Part shown: positions 24,938-36,700 of the stretch, piece by piece
Layout of the letters: each line of letters opens with the position of its first letter
Position numbering within the stretch: position 1 is the stretch's first letter
Origin: Scatophagus argus
Lineage: Eukaryota; Chordata; Actinopteri; Scatophagidae
Assembly: GCF_020382885.2 (NCBI RefSeq)
Contig: NC_058508.1
Coordinates: 7,308,055 to 7,372,054 of the forward strand
Direction: 5' to 3'
Length of the DNA: 64,000 nucleotides
Notes under the pieces: model-generated
The model's database searches: none
Told to the model about the DNA's origin: nothing
What the model saw: the letters and a program-made list of their open reading frames with translations, nothing else
Translations under genes and position numbers: made by a program

Positions 24938-27900
24938 TCAATAGCCCTTAAAGAAACCTTCAGCCCCTGTGGCTTCTTTAAAAGTCACCGTCAAAGAGTT
25001 GATAGTCACGTTTGTCACAATCACCTTCTCTGGATGCCCTGCTGCAATGGAAGCAGTCTGACTGCCTGGTGTTGCAGTGCTAACGCTCTGATTGTCACCT
25101 CTCACATCCTCCCTCCTCACCTCGGCAGCAGAGCAGAAGGCGGCGGTGGCATCGCCTGCCGCCTCGCTGCTCCCCTGAGCGTGCACTATCACAGAGACTG
25201 TGTTGTTGCTTTGACAAACGCTGCTGTCTAACGTGGGACACTCCAACACTGACTCCACGCCCTCCTCACCCAATCTGTCCCAGTAAGACCTGTCGCCCCC
25301 AGTAACCGCATCTCCTGGTCCGGCCTCAGGCACAGAGGCACTGTCTTTTGATTGGTCACACGCAAATGTCTGGCTCTGTATGGTTTCGGGTGTCCTGCCG
25401 TCTGGTCTGCCAGTCCATATTTCTGTGCCTACCGATGTCAGGTTGGTATCTTCCTTCTCCTCCACTTCCATCTCTAAGTCCTGTCGCTCCAGCACAGGCG
25501 GAGAGCTGCACTCTGACTGACCTTAAAGAGAGAAAAAGAGAAATGTTGTCAAAATGCTGTTTAAAGTTCAAAGGTCATGGCCAGGCTCCTGAATTTCCAA
25601 GTGATTAACAGGGCAAACCGACCATATAAACTGCTTTCACGCCTCTCCTCGGTGGCGCTTTCAGACCCCTGCTTCTCTTCTTCGCTGGTGGCGCCCCAGT
25701 CCTCCTCCACAGGCTCCTCCTTCTTCCTCAGTGGACGGCTGGTTTTGTGCGAGGCTCCTTCTTGCCCCCGTTTGGATCCTCTCTGCTTCTCTCTCTTCTT
25801 CTTCCTCCAGGCTGGCCGTCGATACATGCTGGCCTGCTCGCCCTGGTCCACATCTGTGCTCATGGCGCGGGTGAGGGAGAGACGCAGGCGGGGAGGGGGT
25901 TTCTCCTTGTGGGCACTGCGGAGGTCCATGGCAAAGATGTTCTGGAGCAGAGCAAAGGTGAACGGTTAACTGTATTCATCCAGGTGCAATTCTGTCATCC
26001 GGGCTTATACTTCAAAAGAAATTCCACCCATTGAAAAATATATGGATATTATCGAAATGTCTGTCATTTTAAACTGTTGCGATTTGTTTTTTTGGCCTGC
26101 ACTGCGTTTACCATAACCTGCCTCGCCCTCCTGTATTTCAGTTAGTAATATCACAAGATTTCTTTCGTCAAACTGTCTTTCAGCGAAGATCAACAGCAGT
26201 TGTGAAAGTGATAGTAGCAGAGTAAGAGCAACCGTGAAATTTTTACCACACCCCTCACATAGAACACCCCTGAACATAACAGACCTCGCAGCATTATACT
26301 TAGGCTGTTGTTAATCCCGAAACACAGATCTCTGCTTTTGCCATCGAGAGTCCTACTCATCAGTTGTATCATGTCTTCTGTGTATCTGGCAGGGACTGTC
26401 TTAAAGTTTGACTACGCCATTTTTTTCTTCAGATAAAAAGTCAAGGGTGTACGATTTAGTGGAGTCTAAAGGATGCACATTTCATTTAAATCAAAACCCT
26501 TTGCCTCACCCTAACCCTTCCAAGAGTTTAGGAGAACCTGTAGTGAAAAATGAAAAAGGCCCTCTCTAGAGTCAGTGTTTGGTTTGTCCCTTCTAAGCTA
26601 CTGTAGAAAAATGGTGACACAACAAGGCCAACTCCTTGGAGGACCTGCTCTCTCTCTCTCTGTAGACCCATTCTAAGGCAATGAATTAATTATTAATGTT
26701 ATATTTGACTTCCTCCAGCAGATCCCCCACACACTGGATCTCTCGCATGTTTTAAGAGACAGCCTGCATTACAAACTACAGATGTGGGGTCTGGAAGAAG
26801 ATGGGAATAACCAGCCAGGTAGGGTCTAATAAAAGATGCAGTAGAGTTGTATTACAGGAAATGGGCTTGAGCCACACTCAAAATGACTGAAATTCAATGC
26901 TAACTTGTTGGCATACCCCTTCAACACATGACACTAAATTTGCAAAAAGATATCACAAGGGCCTGTGAGAGAAAAGAAAGTTAAGTGCCGCTACCCGCAG
27001 AACGAGCCTCCTGGGTCTGAGACCTTTCCTGCGATAGGCCAGAGCTCTTATCTTCTCCTGACTGAAAGACAGGCAGACACAGAGGGGTGGGACAAAGACA
27101 AATACACTGTGAGCAAGTGAACAAAAAGAAAACAAAAAAGTGCTTGGCAAGCATAAAAGAGGCTTTCCATGATTACTCACTTCTCTTCGTAGGCCAGGAC
27201 CAGACGCGGGTCCAAAATATTGTCCTCTGGTTCCCAAGTACTGTACCTGCACACACGCATACATTCAAATAAGTCAGTCTATCTATCTACCCAAGTATCC
27301 TCACAGTGGTCAGGTGTGAATATGTTTTTCAAAGGCTACTGATTGTACGGTAGTGGGATGAGGTCACTGGGTGATGACTCAATGATTACTCACTTTGGGG
27401 GCCATCCCTGCCATTTCAGTAGATACTCCACATTTCCCTGAGGAGAGACAGAGATGCAGGATTGTGGGCTTAGAGGAAACACAACACAGAGTCGCACACA
27501 TTCACACAGCCCGCGTTTCAAATCCGGTCCAGTACGATGCAGAAACAAGATGCTCTGAGCGAGGAAAGGATGACTGTCACTTTAAAGTGTGGAGTGAGGA
27601 GGGAAGCGGAGGGGGGGTGGGTCATGGACATTTTTCTGCCTCTCAAACGGTGTTTTTCTGCGGGATGACGTCAATGACAGTGGGGCTGGGTGGCCTCCAA
27701 ACAGCAGCTTTTCTCTCGAAGCGCGGTGACGTGACCGCACATGGCCACGCGAGCCGGTTTCAACAACGCACGGGTTTAGGCTGGGATAGGTGGGGCCTCG
27801 GGAACATGTAAACAACGCGGCGTTGCGCAACGTTCACTCAGCGAGCCTGGAACAATTATCATAATCATCCCGAGTGACCAATTACTGTATTATTCACCTG

Positions 27901-28624
27901 ATCTGGAAGAAACAATTTGCTTAATATACTTTAACCATTTTATTATATTATTCTAAACTTTATAATAGCCTATTTCAGTTGGATGAAGGTGATGCGGCAC
28001 TGCACTTGTCATATGTTTGACTTCACAGCATACACTTCACTGTTCTATGTACACTATACAAGTTACGGCCATGTCGCTACCACATCTTCCCTACTGTAAA
28101 TCAATCGTTCACCATTACGCAGCAGTTAGTGACATTACGCAGCAGTCCGATACAGAAACCGCTCGCTGGCGTAACTTAAATCAAGTGCGCAGCTCCCACG
28201 TTCACTGGCCGTACCAGCCTTCATAATACACACCCCCCTCCACATTTTACTACAGCTGCGTAGGCTTGTTCAAAACACGTTCATGCTGCAGCATCTCAGC
28301 GGCTGCACAGGAAGGCTACAGGATGTGACTCGGGCTGTGAGACAACGTTAAACTTTGGCACATCTGAATGAAAGAACAGATTAGTCTTTAAATGTATTTG
28401 GCGTAAATAGTTGAGAAACTGCGTAACCTAGTTTTGTTGCGCATGAGGACGACAGGCGATGCTACACTGACCGTATAGCGATACGCTAGGATAGAAACCA
28501 CCAGAAAACAAGTTATGGTTAGTTATAGGAAGTACAAGTCGTTCTTCCTTCTTACCTTTCTCACTCTCTTCTTTGTTATTGACTCAACTGCAAACACTTG
28601 ATCTCCTATGGATGACAGCTCCAT
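24938..28624 (-). CDS. cbx7: Chromobox protein 7 (PRC1 Polycomb subunit)
   Basis: Chromodomain reader of H3K27me3 in canonical PRC1, nuclear. The exons in transcript order are 28556-28624, 27394-27437, 27181-27246, 26995-27061, 25641-25941 and 24938-25521, joined in frame to 376 residues. Human CBX7 has 251 and fish forms are often longer. The N-terminus [20 protein letters not shown] and the following [20 protein letters not shown] form the chromodomain, with the aromatic cage at the first Phe and the two Trp. An AT-hook-like basic stretch ([13 protein letters not shown]) follows, then a long basic/acidic linker, and a C-terminal Pc box ([20 protein letters not shown]) that binds RING1. The motif DLRSAHKEK and the Pc box fit CBX7 better than CBX2, 4, 6 or 8. 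The short exon 27394-27437 is too small for an ORF scan but is fixed by frame and splice sites. The gene is convergent with ep300; the a/b paralogue is not resolved. Confidence 0.93.
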
Positions 28625-29000
28625 CGCCACGCGCTGCTCCACACGCTCCAAACAGGACAAAAACTGGATGTGTGCAGTTGTTCTCGAAGGGCTAAAATTT
28701 TTTTAAAGATGTTAAAAAAAGGAGGGGGGTAGAAAGTGTCACTGCAGCCGCTCGCTCCCGGCGTGAACGCTTGTTCTGAGCGCCGAGCTTACGGAAGAGT
28801 CGGGAAGAGTCCTTCTCACCAAACTCCAGCTGCCTGCCTCCGTCACTTTTTAAAATCTGCGACACATCAACACAGGACAACGCGCTGCTTTAAGTCGGGC
28901 GCGCCCCCTTTCCATTGCGTAGGGCCGAGCCCCCAATGTGCGTGCCCGTGCCACGGGGCCGCGCACGCAAATGGGAGCAGAGTGCAGAAAAGGGACAGAG
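28560..29000 (-). promoter_or_regulatory. cbx7: cbx7 promoter and 5'UTR, CpG-rich
   Basis: The region around and upstream of the cbx7 start codon (28622-28624) is clearly richer in CpG than its surroundings, with GCGCGC and CCGCGC runs at about 28895-28975. It contains no clear TATA box. This fits a CpG-island promoter. The transcription start is not determined. Confidence 0.5.
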
Positions 29001-29280
29001 GAGGAGGCGGAGGGAGGAGGGTCAGAACGACAAGGTTACATGAAACTGAAGTTGGGCGAGTAAATACTGCTGTATAATGAGCGATTGCTTGAATATTTAT
29101 TCATTAAAACATTGCCAGTTACACTTTTCAGTCCGTTCACATTTTTATTTCCCAAACTTTGAAAACCTTTTGTAAAATCCAAAGTGATATGACTTTCTTT
29201 CATTTAATTCATTATAAAAAGTTGGATATTCTTGCAACTTTAGGAAATATGGTTATTGGCATTTAATTAGTAGATACATA

Positions 29281-29346
29281 TGTATACATCTACATATGTA
29301 TATGTAGATAGATAGATGGATAGATAGATATGTGTGTGTTTGTGTG
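29281..29346 (+). repeat. Mixed TAGA/GATA and TG microsatellite
   Basis: Imperfect TAGA/GATA tetranucleotide units, beginning as ACATATGTA-type sequence, pass directly into a short TG run. They immediately precede the Tc1 relic. Confidence 0.8.
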
Positions 29347-29359
29347 TATCCTCAATACC

Positions 29360-29620
29360 AAAGCAAGGTCCATAAAGACATGGTTGAATGAGTTTGGGGT
29401 GGAAGAACTTGACTACCTCAGCCCCTTCGAACACCTTTGGGATGAACTGGAACAGAGATTGTGAGCCAGGCCTTTTCATCCAACATCAGTTCCTGACCTT
29501 ACAAATGCTCCACCGTATGAACCGGCAAAAATTCCCACAGAAACACACAAAATAATGTGGAAAGCCTTCTCCGCTGGGTGGAAGCTGTTGTAGCTGCAAA
29601 GCTGTCTGTGTGTTTAGAAT
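29360..29620 (+). mobile_element. Degraded Tc1/mariner transposase 3' fragment
   Basis: Translated on the plus strand, the stretch reads KTWLNEFGVEELD, then FEHLWDELEQRL, a stop codon, then ARPFHPTSVPDLTNA and AKIPTET. This is the C-terminal part of the catalytic domain of a Tc1-like transposase, whose usual form is SPDLNPIEHLWDEL. Part of the SPDLNPI motif is deleted and an in-frame stop follows the QRL, so the copy is dead. No terminal inverted repeats were recognised. Confidence 0.8.
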
Positions 29621-29768
29621 GTGACGTCTCTGTTTCAACTCTCACAGACTATTTCTTTGATATGAGCAGTTGCTGCATAATTAGTGGAAACTTCTGGAAG
29701 TTACAAAGAAATAGTCTGATACACAATCACCTGCAAAATGTAAACTTTTACATTTTTTATTCATAAAT

Positions 29769-29850
29769 AGTGAGCTTTAGAGGTGCTTATTTGTTTCCAG
29801 TCTTTATGCTAAGCTAAGCTAAGCAGCTGCTGACTGTAGCCATAAAGTGA
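29769..29850 (-). repeat. Dispersed teleost repeat family A, fragment
   Basis: On the minus strand this copy reads as an AGCTTAGC-rich core followed by ATAAAGACTGGAAAC and a tail ending CCTCTAAAGCTCAC. The same ordered segments occur at 8241-8360 and 44820-45010, so this is a dispersed repeat defined by similarity inside the window. Its class is not recognised. Confidence 0.6.
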
Positions 29851-30929
29851 ATGTGCGAACCATTTAAGATATTAACAAATAAAAGAACACGGCAAAATAT
29901 GTCTACTATGTCTGATCTAAAGGCTTTATGCTCTTTCACATGTGACATACAGTCAAATGAGTTCAGTTGTGCAGTTAAAATACTGAACTCCAGCTCCAGC
30001 ATGAAACAGAATGTGAGCTCATGTATTTTTATGTAACACTAGTAAAGGCAGGACAGATCAAAATCTGCAATGGAAATGAATGTCCAACCCTCCACTTGTG
30101 TTTGATCCAAATATGGAACTAAACATCTAAACTCTGGAAGTTTTTACATCCTGAATGCTAAGCAACCAATCTGCAGAAAGGAGATCTGGTGCAACACAGA
30201 AAAACATTGCACTGATGATAATTACTGCTGATATGCTACAGTCAGTGTATATTTATTATAGAGGACTGATTTTTTTTTTTTTAAAAAAAAACATCTGTTC
30301 AATCACATCATAGCCACTGATCACACACACTTACCTAACTTTTTACCTGAACATTTAATCATCCAGCCCCCATGTAGGAATAGCTCATGAAGGTAAAGTG
30401 TCTGCCGTGGAAAAAAGGCCCAGAGCCAGTTTCCTATTGTCTTTCATTGAGGCTGGTGTGGATCAGTTTACACTAAAACTCTGTCACTGCGTGCGCACAC
30501 ACGCACACACACACAATCCCCTCACACGATCCACGGTCTCTCTGCACCTGGAATACTTGCATCACTTACGGGCACTGGGTGTCATGGCAACTGTTTCTAC
30601 AGCGACGGCTGAAAAGCTGGATGATGTTGATGATGAGACAGCAGGAAGAGTTGGTGAACAGCTCAGAGCTGAAGAGTCAGCCACCTCTACTGACCCAGCT
30701 GTGACCTTTGACCGCTTAGTTCTCAGATTATGTAAGCAGCCCAACCACAAAGTCCTGTAAGAACCCAACGACATTCCCCCTGAAACGTGTAGCATCTGGT
30801 ATGAAGTCGAGCGAAATCAGTTTCTAGCGATTATGGGCTTAAAAGGAAAAATCTGTAAGGACACTAATGGTTATTTTCAATCTTTCAATTATTTGTAAGT
30901 GTGTGGTGAATAAAATCTCAGAAAAAAGT

Positions 30930-31195
30930 AAAAAAGTTCCTCCCAAGAGCCCAAGCTGACCTACCCGTCAAATTTCACACCTCCATTTTGTAGCGCAGCC
31001 TCTGCAAACCCAAATCCAAATAACCCTGATGACATCACCATGACATCATCAGGGTTACTTTCTAAGAATTTTGGACATGCCCCTTCAGAAACACAGAGGA
31101 CTCTGTACAAATTTCTTTACAGTCTGCATAGTGCTCTTCATGATGAGTAAACTGAACTACATTTGTAAAATTGTTGGAGTTCTCCTTTAAGTTTC
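30930..31195. repeat. Putative non-autonomous repeat with palindromic core
   Basis: The segment contains a 12-bp inverted repeat (TAACCCTGATGA at 31021-31032, complement at 31046-31057) around TGACATCA-like sequence. Its ends carry text (AAATTTGACGGGTAGG, GTTGGAGTTCTCCTT) of the type I associate with repeated teleost intergenic DNA. There is no coding potential. Assignment as a MITE or SINE is inference. Confidence 0.4.
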
Positions 31196-31199
31196 AGAG

Positions 31200-31222
31200 A
31201 GAAGAAGAAGAAGAAGAAGAAG
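31200..31222 (+). repeat. AGA trinucleotide microsatellite
   Basis: About seven AGA units lie directly after the palindromic repeat. Confidence 0.85.
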
Positions 31223-31580
31223 GTGTTTCAATAGCCTGCAGTATCTGAACAGGGACGTTCAGTATTTATACTTCATGATGGTGTTCTTATAGCTCCGGTA
31301 ATTTCTATGGTGATCTCATTGTGCATTATAGTGTTTTCAGCTTGCAGCAACACTACAGGAAGCTGCTTTACAGTATCACAGAGTCTAAAATGTAACACGG
31401 GATGAAAAGAGCGCATTTCCCGTAAGGAGGAGGGTAACTGCTGCAATTCAGAAAAGAAACAAGGCAATCACATGACTTGTTATCTGCCCAGATACTACTG
31501 TAGCGGAGTTAGGAGCTGAGGATGGAGCGACGAAAACAACACAGGCAGGACGGATCACAGCGCTCGCTCCCACCCACATG

Positions 31581-31604
31581 TAGTGACTCATGTATGAGTC
31601 ACTA
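31581..31604. promoter_or_regulatory. Perfect palindrome with paired AP-1 sites
   Basis: TAGTGACTCAT and its exact reverse complement are separated by two bases. Each arm contains the canonical AP-1 heptamer (TGACTCA at 31584-31590, TGAGTCA at 31595-31601). It is intergenic, about 3 kb upstream of cbx7 and downstream of top3a. Function is inferred. Confidence 0.5.
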
Positions 31605-31977
31605 AACGTGACGGTAAAATCACCGCTACTTCTCTGGAATATCAACAGACAGGGAAAAAAAACCATCAGGGCAACTTATAGCCTCATGTCGGGAATCCAT
31701 TCGTTTCTGGTTTATTTCCCTTTGTCCCGGCCCTGTTAGCCCCGAGGGGCTTGCACTTCATTTGGCTCGGCGGTTACAAGCAGCACTTCTGGGAAAGTGA
31801 AACTATTCAAATCCTGCAGTGAAACTCACAGTCATAAACTTAATCTGAGGGAAGGCATGTGTGATATATGATATGTATCACAACTAAACTCCCTTTCCTA
31901 CAACACTCCTAATAACATTGAACATTTGGTATTAGTTAGGCCCATGCAGTGTGCATGGCTGCAGGAAAACTCGGGAC

Positions 31978-32165
31978 CAGTGGCGGAAAAGTACTCCCAG
32001 TATTCCTATTTCTGCTACTTCAGACGTCTACTCCTCTACATCAAAGAAGGCAGGGTTGCACTTTTTACTCCACCTCCCTGTATTTGACAACTGTATTTAA
32101 CTGGATTACAGATTTACATACATAATATTTGATAATCATATAAAGTATCCGAACCGAGTAGCGCT
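31978..32165 (+). repeat. Possible degenerate dispersed repeat
   Basis: Phrases such as AAAAGTACTCCCAGTATT, CTACTCCTCTACATCAAAG and TTTTTACTCCACCTCC resemble a repeat often seen in teleost intergenic DNA. No second copy is visible in this window, so the call is weak. Confidence 0.3.
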
Positions 32166-33079
32166 GTGAACTACACATGAATGGACCAGAGGCAATAATC
32201 ATCCAGGAATACACATCTCACAGGGGTTATTCTTCTCACACACAGCAACTTTATTCACTTTTGATTCTGAAAGAATTATCAATTATCAATCAAAGTATTT
32301 CTGCAGCATGGTATTGTGGTGTTGACTTCAAACAGATAAAGGATCTAAGCACTACTGCTCAGGAGAGAAATTATGATCATGTAAGCAATTTTTGCTAATG
32401 ATGTTGACTAAGTACAGTATCATGGAAGATTTTTTGAGTTTGTTTTCTTTCAGGTTTAGCTGGCTCAAAGTTGAAAACTCAAAATAGAAACAAAACCAAA
32501 ACCATTGGAACAAAGAGGAAAATACAAAAGACTCCAGATAAAACCAAAACCAAAAGTCGTAACACTGACCTTTGTCATGACTGCAATGCTATAAATAAGC
32601 ACAGGATCTTACAAAATATCAATGTTTATTAGCCTTCGTCAATATTAAAATAGAAATCTTTGGTACTGGAAATTCCTCAGACCATAAAGAGAGAAGCTAG
32701 CTAGTTTGCACTTATTTTATTTATTATTCTTAATAATTACACTGTTGCTTACAAATAAATTGTGTGCAAGTGGGTTCGCTTTAAAATACAGTTATTAATT
32801 AAAAACAGCTTCTGTGTCTGAATCACCCTCCTCCAGCTGATCTCAGACAAGCTGTCAGGATACAGGTGGAAGCAGAGGAACACGACAGACGGGGGATACA
32901 TTTGATCCAAGACCAGCTGAGCAAAATTTTGGTTAACCATTGAGCACATTCACGTTTTGCAGATTTTTTTCTCAAGCGATTCTCTCGTTCCTCCTCTCAC
33001 ACTGAGTTTTTCCCACTGGCAGTTCAGAAACTTTAAAGCGTATAGCATGTGTCTGTTTAGGAATGCTCCACCAAGCTTT

Positions 33080-33262
33080 AATGGAAAAGTTCAACATCCT
33101 GGGAAATATGTTTTTAAACTTAGCTGTTTCTCCCACTTCCCGTATTTATGTAAACTAAGCTGGCATTGCTTTATATTTACTGTACAGACATGAAAGTGCT
33201 ATCAATCTTCACTTGGCAGGGAGAGAATAAGCATATTTCTTAAAATGTTGAATTCCTGTAAG
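33080..33262. repeat. Family A repeat ends in inverted orientation
   Basis: AAAAGTTCAACATCCTGGGAAATATG at the left has an imperfect inverted counterpart at 33217-33254 (AAGCATATTTCTTAAAATGTTGAATT). Both resemble the 5' end of family A (compare GACATGTTGGGATGAGAATATGAGA at 44832). This looks like two fragmentary insertions in opposite orientation. Confidence 0.45.
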
Positions 33263-33707
33263 GATTCTGGGATGGAAACTAAATGTTAACCCTTAACTTT
33301 CCTCCCAGGGGCCAGAGAAGAGTCACACTTCTTGAACAAACACATTGCAGATCAGAGGAGACTTGAAAAATCAAAGCTGGATGAAAACAGAAAGAAAGGT
33401 TTCAAGACACAAAATGTCTTTTTCTTTTCTTCTGTTTTCTTTCTCTCTCTCTTTTTAATAACAGACTCCCCAATATGCTGCAAATTTCAGATGTTGTTTT
33501 AAATCGTAGTTATTACATGACTTGTGCCAAGAGCTGTGTTTGCCATCTTGAACTGTAATAGGTCTTGATTACATTCTGATACACCACGGAGAAGATCCAC
33601 CCTCTGTGAGGAGGTGCTAAATTGTTGCATATTTGAAAAATCAAATCTGACTCCACACTTTGAAGTCACAGACTTCGATAACTCCAAACAGTGTCTTCAA
33701 TGGGCTG

Positions 33708-36700
33708 TCACCGCTGGGGGCAGGTGGCTCGGGTGTGTCCTGGCATGTGGCAGATGCCGCAGGTACGAGGTTTCTTAGCAGCTGGGGGTTTGTTCGCGGT
33801 GGCATCTCCCATTATCCTCCTTCCCTTCTTCCCTCTGTCTCCAGCACCAAAATCACCTGACACAGGGAACAGAGATAAAACACAACACGAGGTGGTTGGA
33901 GGTCACTGGATAAAAGGCACCAATGATTTTTCTGTGTGTGCGGAGACTGACGACACTGCCTCAGCCTACTAAGTCTGCCTCAAGGTCACAGTGGGAGTGT
34001 TTGTGAGTCGTGACAACTTCTCTTTATCATTAAGTATAGATGTAGGTGAGAAGGATCTCTCCCTCTGGCGTTTGATCAGCGTGTACATCTGCTTTGCACG
34101 CTTGTGTTTAGATATTTTTAATAAACATGGTGTGAATGTGTTATTAGAATGTATTACCCGACTGTAGGCTCATGATGCAAATGTTTTGACAACTACGTTA
34201 ATGCAGTCACACTTAACTGTGAGAAATGCAATGCACTGCAAATGCCTGTATTAATGTGTTAGTAGGGCTCGCCTTCAATGGGTGTGCTTGTGATGCAGGG
34301 GAAATTTCAGAAAAATAACTGGTAAATGGTAATGGTAAGTACAGGAGAGAAGGTGAAGGTGGATTTTTGGAAAAATCCCCCTTTGATCAAAATTAAATCC
34401 AAGAGATAGTAACAGCAACAAAATGCAATTTTCAGCTCTAAAAGGAGACCATAAGTCCAAGTGATCTATTTTCACTGCAGTCAGAATGAGAAGGTCTTTT
34501 AAAATCAGTGTAGCTGCTTACTGTTCAGTTTACTGCTTAGTTTAGTATGTTAACATTTGGTAATTGGCACTAAACAAAAAGTACAGCTAAGGCTGATGGG
34601 AATATCAGCAGTTTTGCAGCAATTTAGTTAGACTGTTGGAAAATTAGAAATTTTGACCAGCTGGTGGCGCTAGAGGATCAGTTGAAAGATCCAGAGAGTA
34701 ATTTCAATTCAAACTGGGGGGGGGGGGTATAAATGTGTGTGAAAAACTTTATGGTAATCCACCTAACAGCTGTTGAGATGTTTCAGTCTGGATCAAAGTG
34801 GTGGACAGACCACCCAACTTTACCATCTGCAACTTCAGCAAAGTTAAAAATGTCTCCTTCAGTGCGCATCTATTACAGGCTTCAGGGTTAAAACAAGTAG
34901 AAAAAATGAAAAGCACTGTAAAGCTTTTGTGTGTGTGTGTATGTGAGAGCCTTGCCTGGTGGAGGTGCGTTCTCATCAGCCCACTGGAAGAACCCACACT
35001 GCTGGTCTCTTGGTTTCCCACAGGTGTTGAACATTCGGCCCTTGTTTGGACCGTCCTTCTGCACCGTGCGCGTCACTGCAGCCTCGTTACAGTTACACAT
35101 CGTCTGTCCCACATTTTCATGGGTATTCCTGAACCCCAAAGAGGGCCTCGAATGCTGGGAGGTCTGCGATACTTGCAGTGGAGGCCCTTGACTCTGCAAC
35201 GCGCCCTGCTGACTTGGCTGATCCGCCCACAGAAAGAAGTTGCAGCTCCCGGTGTTACACTTGTAGAAATGGCGACCTTGGTTGGGGCCGTCTTTGCGCA
35301 CAGTCAGGAGGAGCGCATCCTGACCACAGTTACACACGATGACATCACTGCCGGTGTCAACACTGCCACCAGGTAAAGGTCGTGGCTGCGGAGTCCAGGA
35401 GGGGACAGGAGGAAGAGAAGGTCGGGGATTTGAACTCGGGGCTCTGGGTGGCTTTGGTCTGGGGGGCCAAGGGTCATCTCCTCTTCCTCCCCCTCCTCCT
35501 CCCCCACCTCCTTCCACTGCTTCTGGTCGGAGGTATTTCAGGTCCAGAACCTCTCTGAGTGTCTCATCACATCCACCGATGCAGCCAACAAACTCCAAAG
35601 GCATCATAGGAGGGAGGCTGCCCCTACGGAACCTGAACTTTAACCTGACAAATGACACACAGGAGATTAATGTTGAGGAATTCAACCTTAATATGTGTGC
35701 CGAAGCCGGATAAAAAGAGAGAAATCAACTGAGATAGATATTAGATGTTATCATGATATTTCTTGGTGGTACTCTACATAAATCAAAATACACATGCTTC
35801 ACAGTTTAGTCCACATCGACTGATGTTGTGTGAAGAGATTTGAAAAAGTGAACTTCCCATCCATCCATGCATAATCTACAAATGCTTATCCTTTTGCAGG
35901 GTCGCTGACTTTTGGAAGGTCGCTAAGGGCAGGAGCAGATCCCAGCCAACATAGGGCAACAGCTCACATTCACACCTACGGGCAATTTAGAGACACCAGC
36001 TGACTTAACCTAACTTGCAAGTCTGTTGACTGTGGGAGGAAGCCAGAGCACCATGAGGGAACCCACGCAGACACGGGGAAAACATGCAAACGGCACACGA
36101 AATGTAAAATATGTAATATAGCATAATTTAACATCCACAGTACACCCGGTAAACTCTGTGTGCACTGAGTGAAAGCAGCTTGAAGCAGCGTGCTTTGTAT
36201 AATACAGTAGAAACAGTTTGTTACTGCACACATCTGCTGCTAACGGCATATGAAGTTATCCAACAAGCTGAAACTGCTGGGTGAGATCTGATTAAAAAAC
36301 AGTGATACTGTTTTAGAGTAAGCGCGGTAGTTCAACTTTGAGCTTGGTACCAGATTGGTTACTATGGTAACAGATGCTGGTGTGGAGCACTTTGGCTCAA
36401 TGCTAGTGAGCGTGCCCTATATTTGGACTGAGCTGAGGCACGTGCTCAAGGGGTTAACGCCCACTTGTAAACAAGGATTTGGACAAGTTTCCCACACTGC
36501 TGAGGCCACTGAGAGCTTCATCTGTGTTTTTATTGTGTACAGTGCACAGTGTAGAGCGCAGCCTACACACACTTCTCATCAATCTAAGACATGTAAGCTG
36601 TGTGCGCTCATGGCAAAATGAGGTACTTGGTGCTGAAGCCACTGCTGACAAGAATGTTTTCTAAGTTAAATACATGAGGTTACTGTAAGTCTGGTTATAT

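Larger units (their letters stand above)
28980..33707. other. Gene-poor, repeat-rich interval between cbx7 and top3a
   Basis: No gene could be supported. The interval holds the Tc1 relic, family A fragments, a palindromic repeat near 31.0 kb, an AGA run, a double AP-1 palindrome, and probably the top3a 3'UTR just below 33.7 kb. For the last, minus-strand AATAAA candidates lie at 32716-32725 and 32625-32630. One open frame at about 30587-30760 has no recognised similarity. Confidence 0.55.

Noticed and set aside
27062-27071. cbx7 exon 4 acceptor at TCAG|GAGAAG, four bases inside the exon
   Set aside because: Using it gives an immediate stop after two codons; TTTCAG|TCAGGAG keeps the frame and the expected chromodomain-flank length.
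30587-30760. Open frame starting MATVSTATAEKLDDVDD
   Set aside because: It is 58 residues from its ATG, resembles no family I know and has no clear splice signals. It could be chance or an exon of an unknown gene; not supported as a gene.
34798-35376. 192-residue plus-strand frame near 35 kb
   Set aside because: It is antisense to the top3a GRF zinc-finger exon and continues into the family B repeat.
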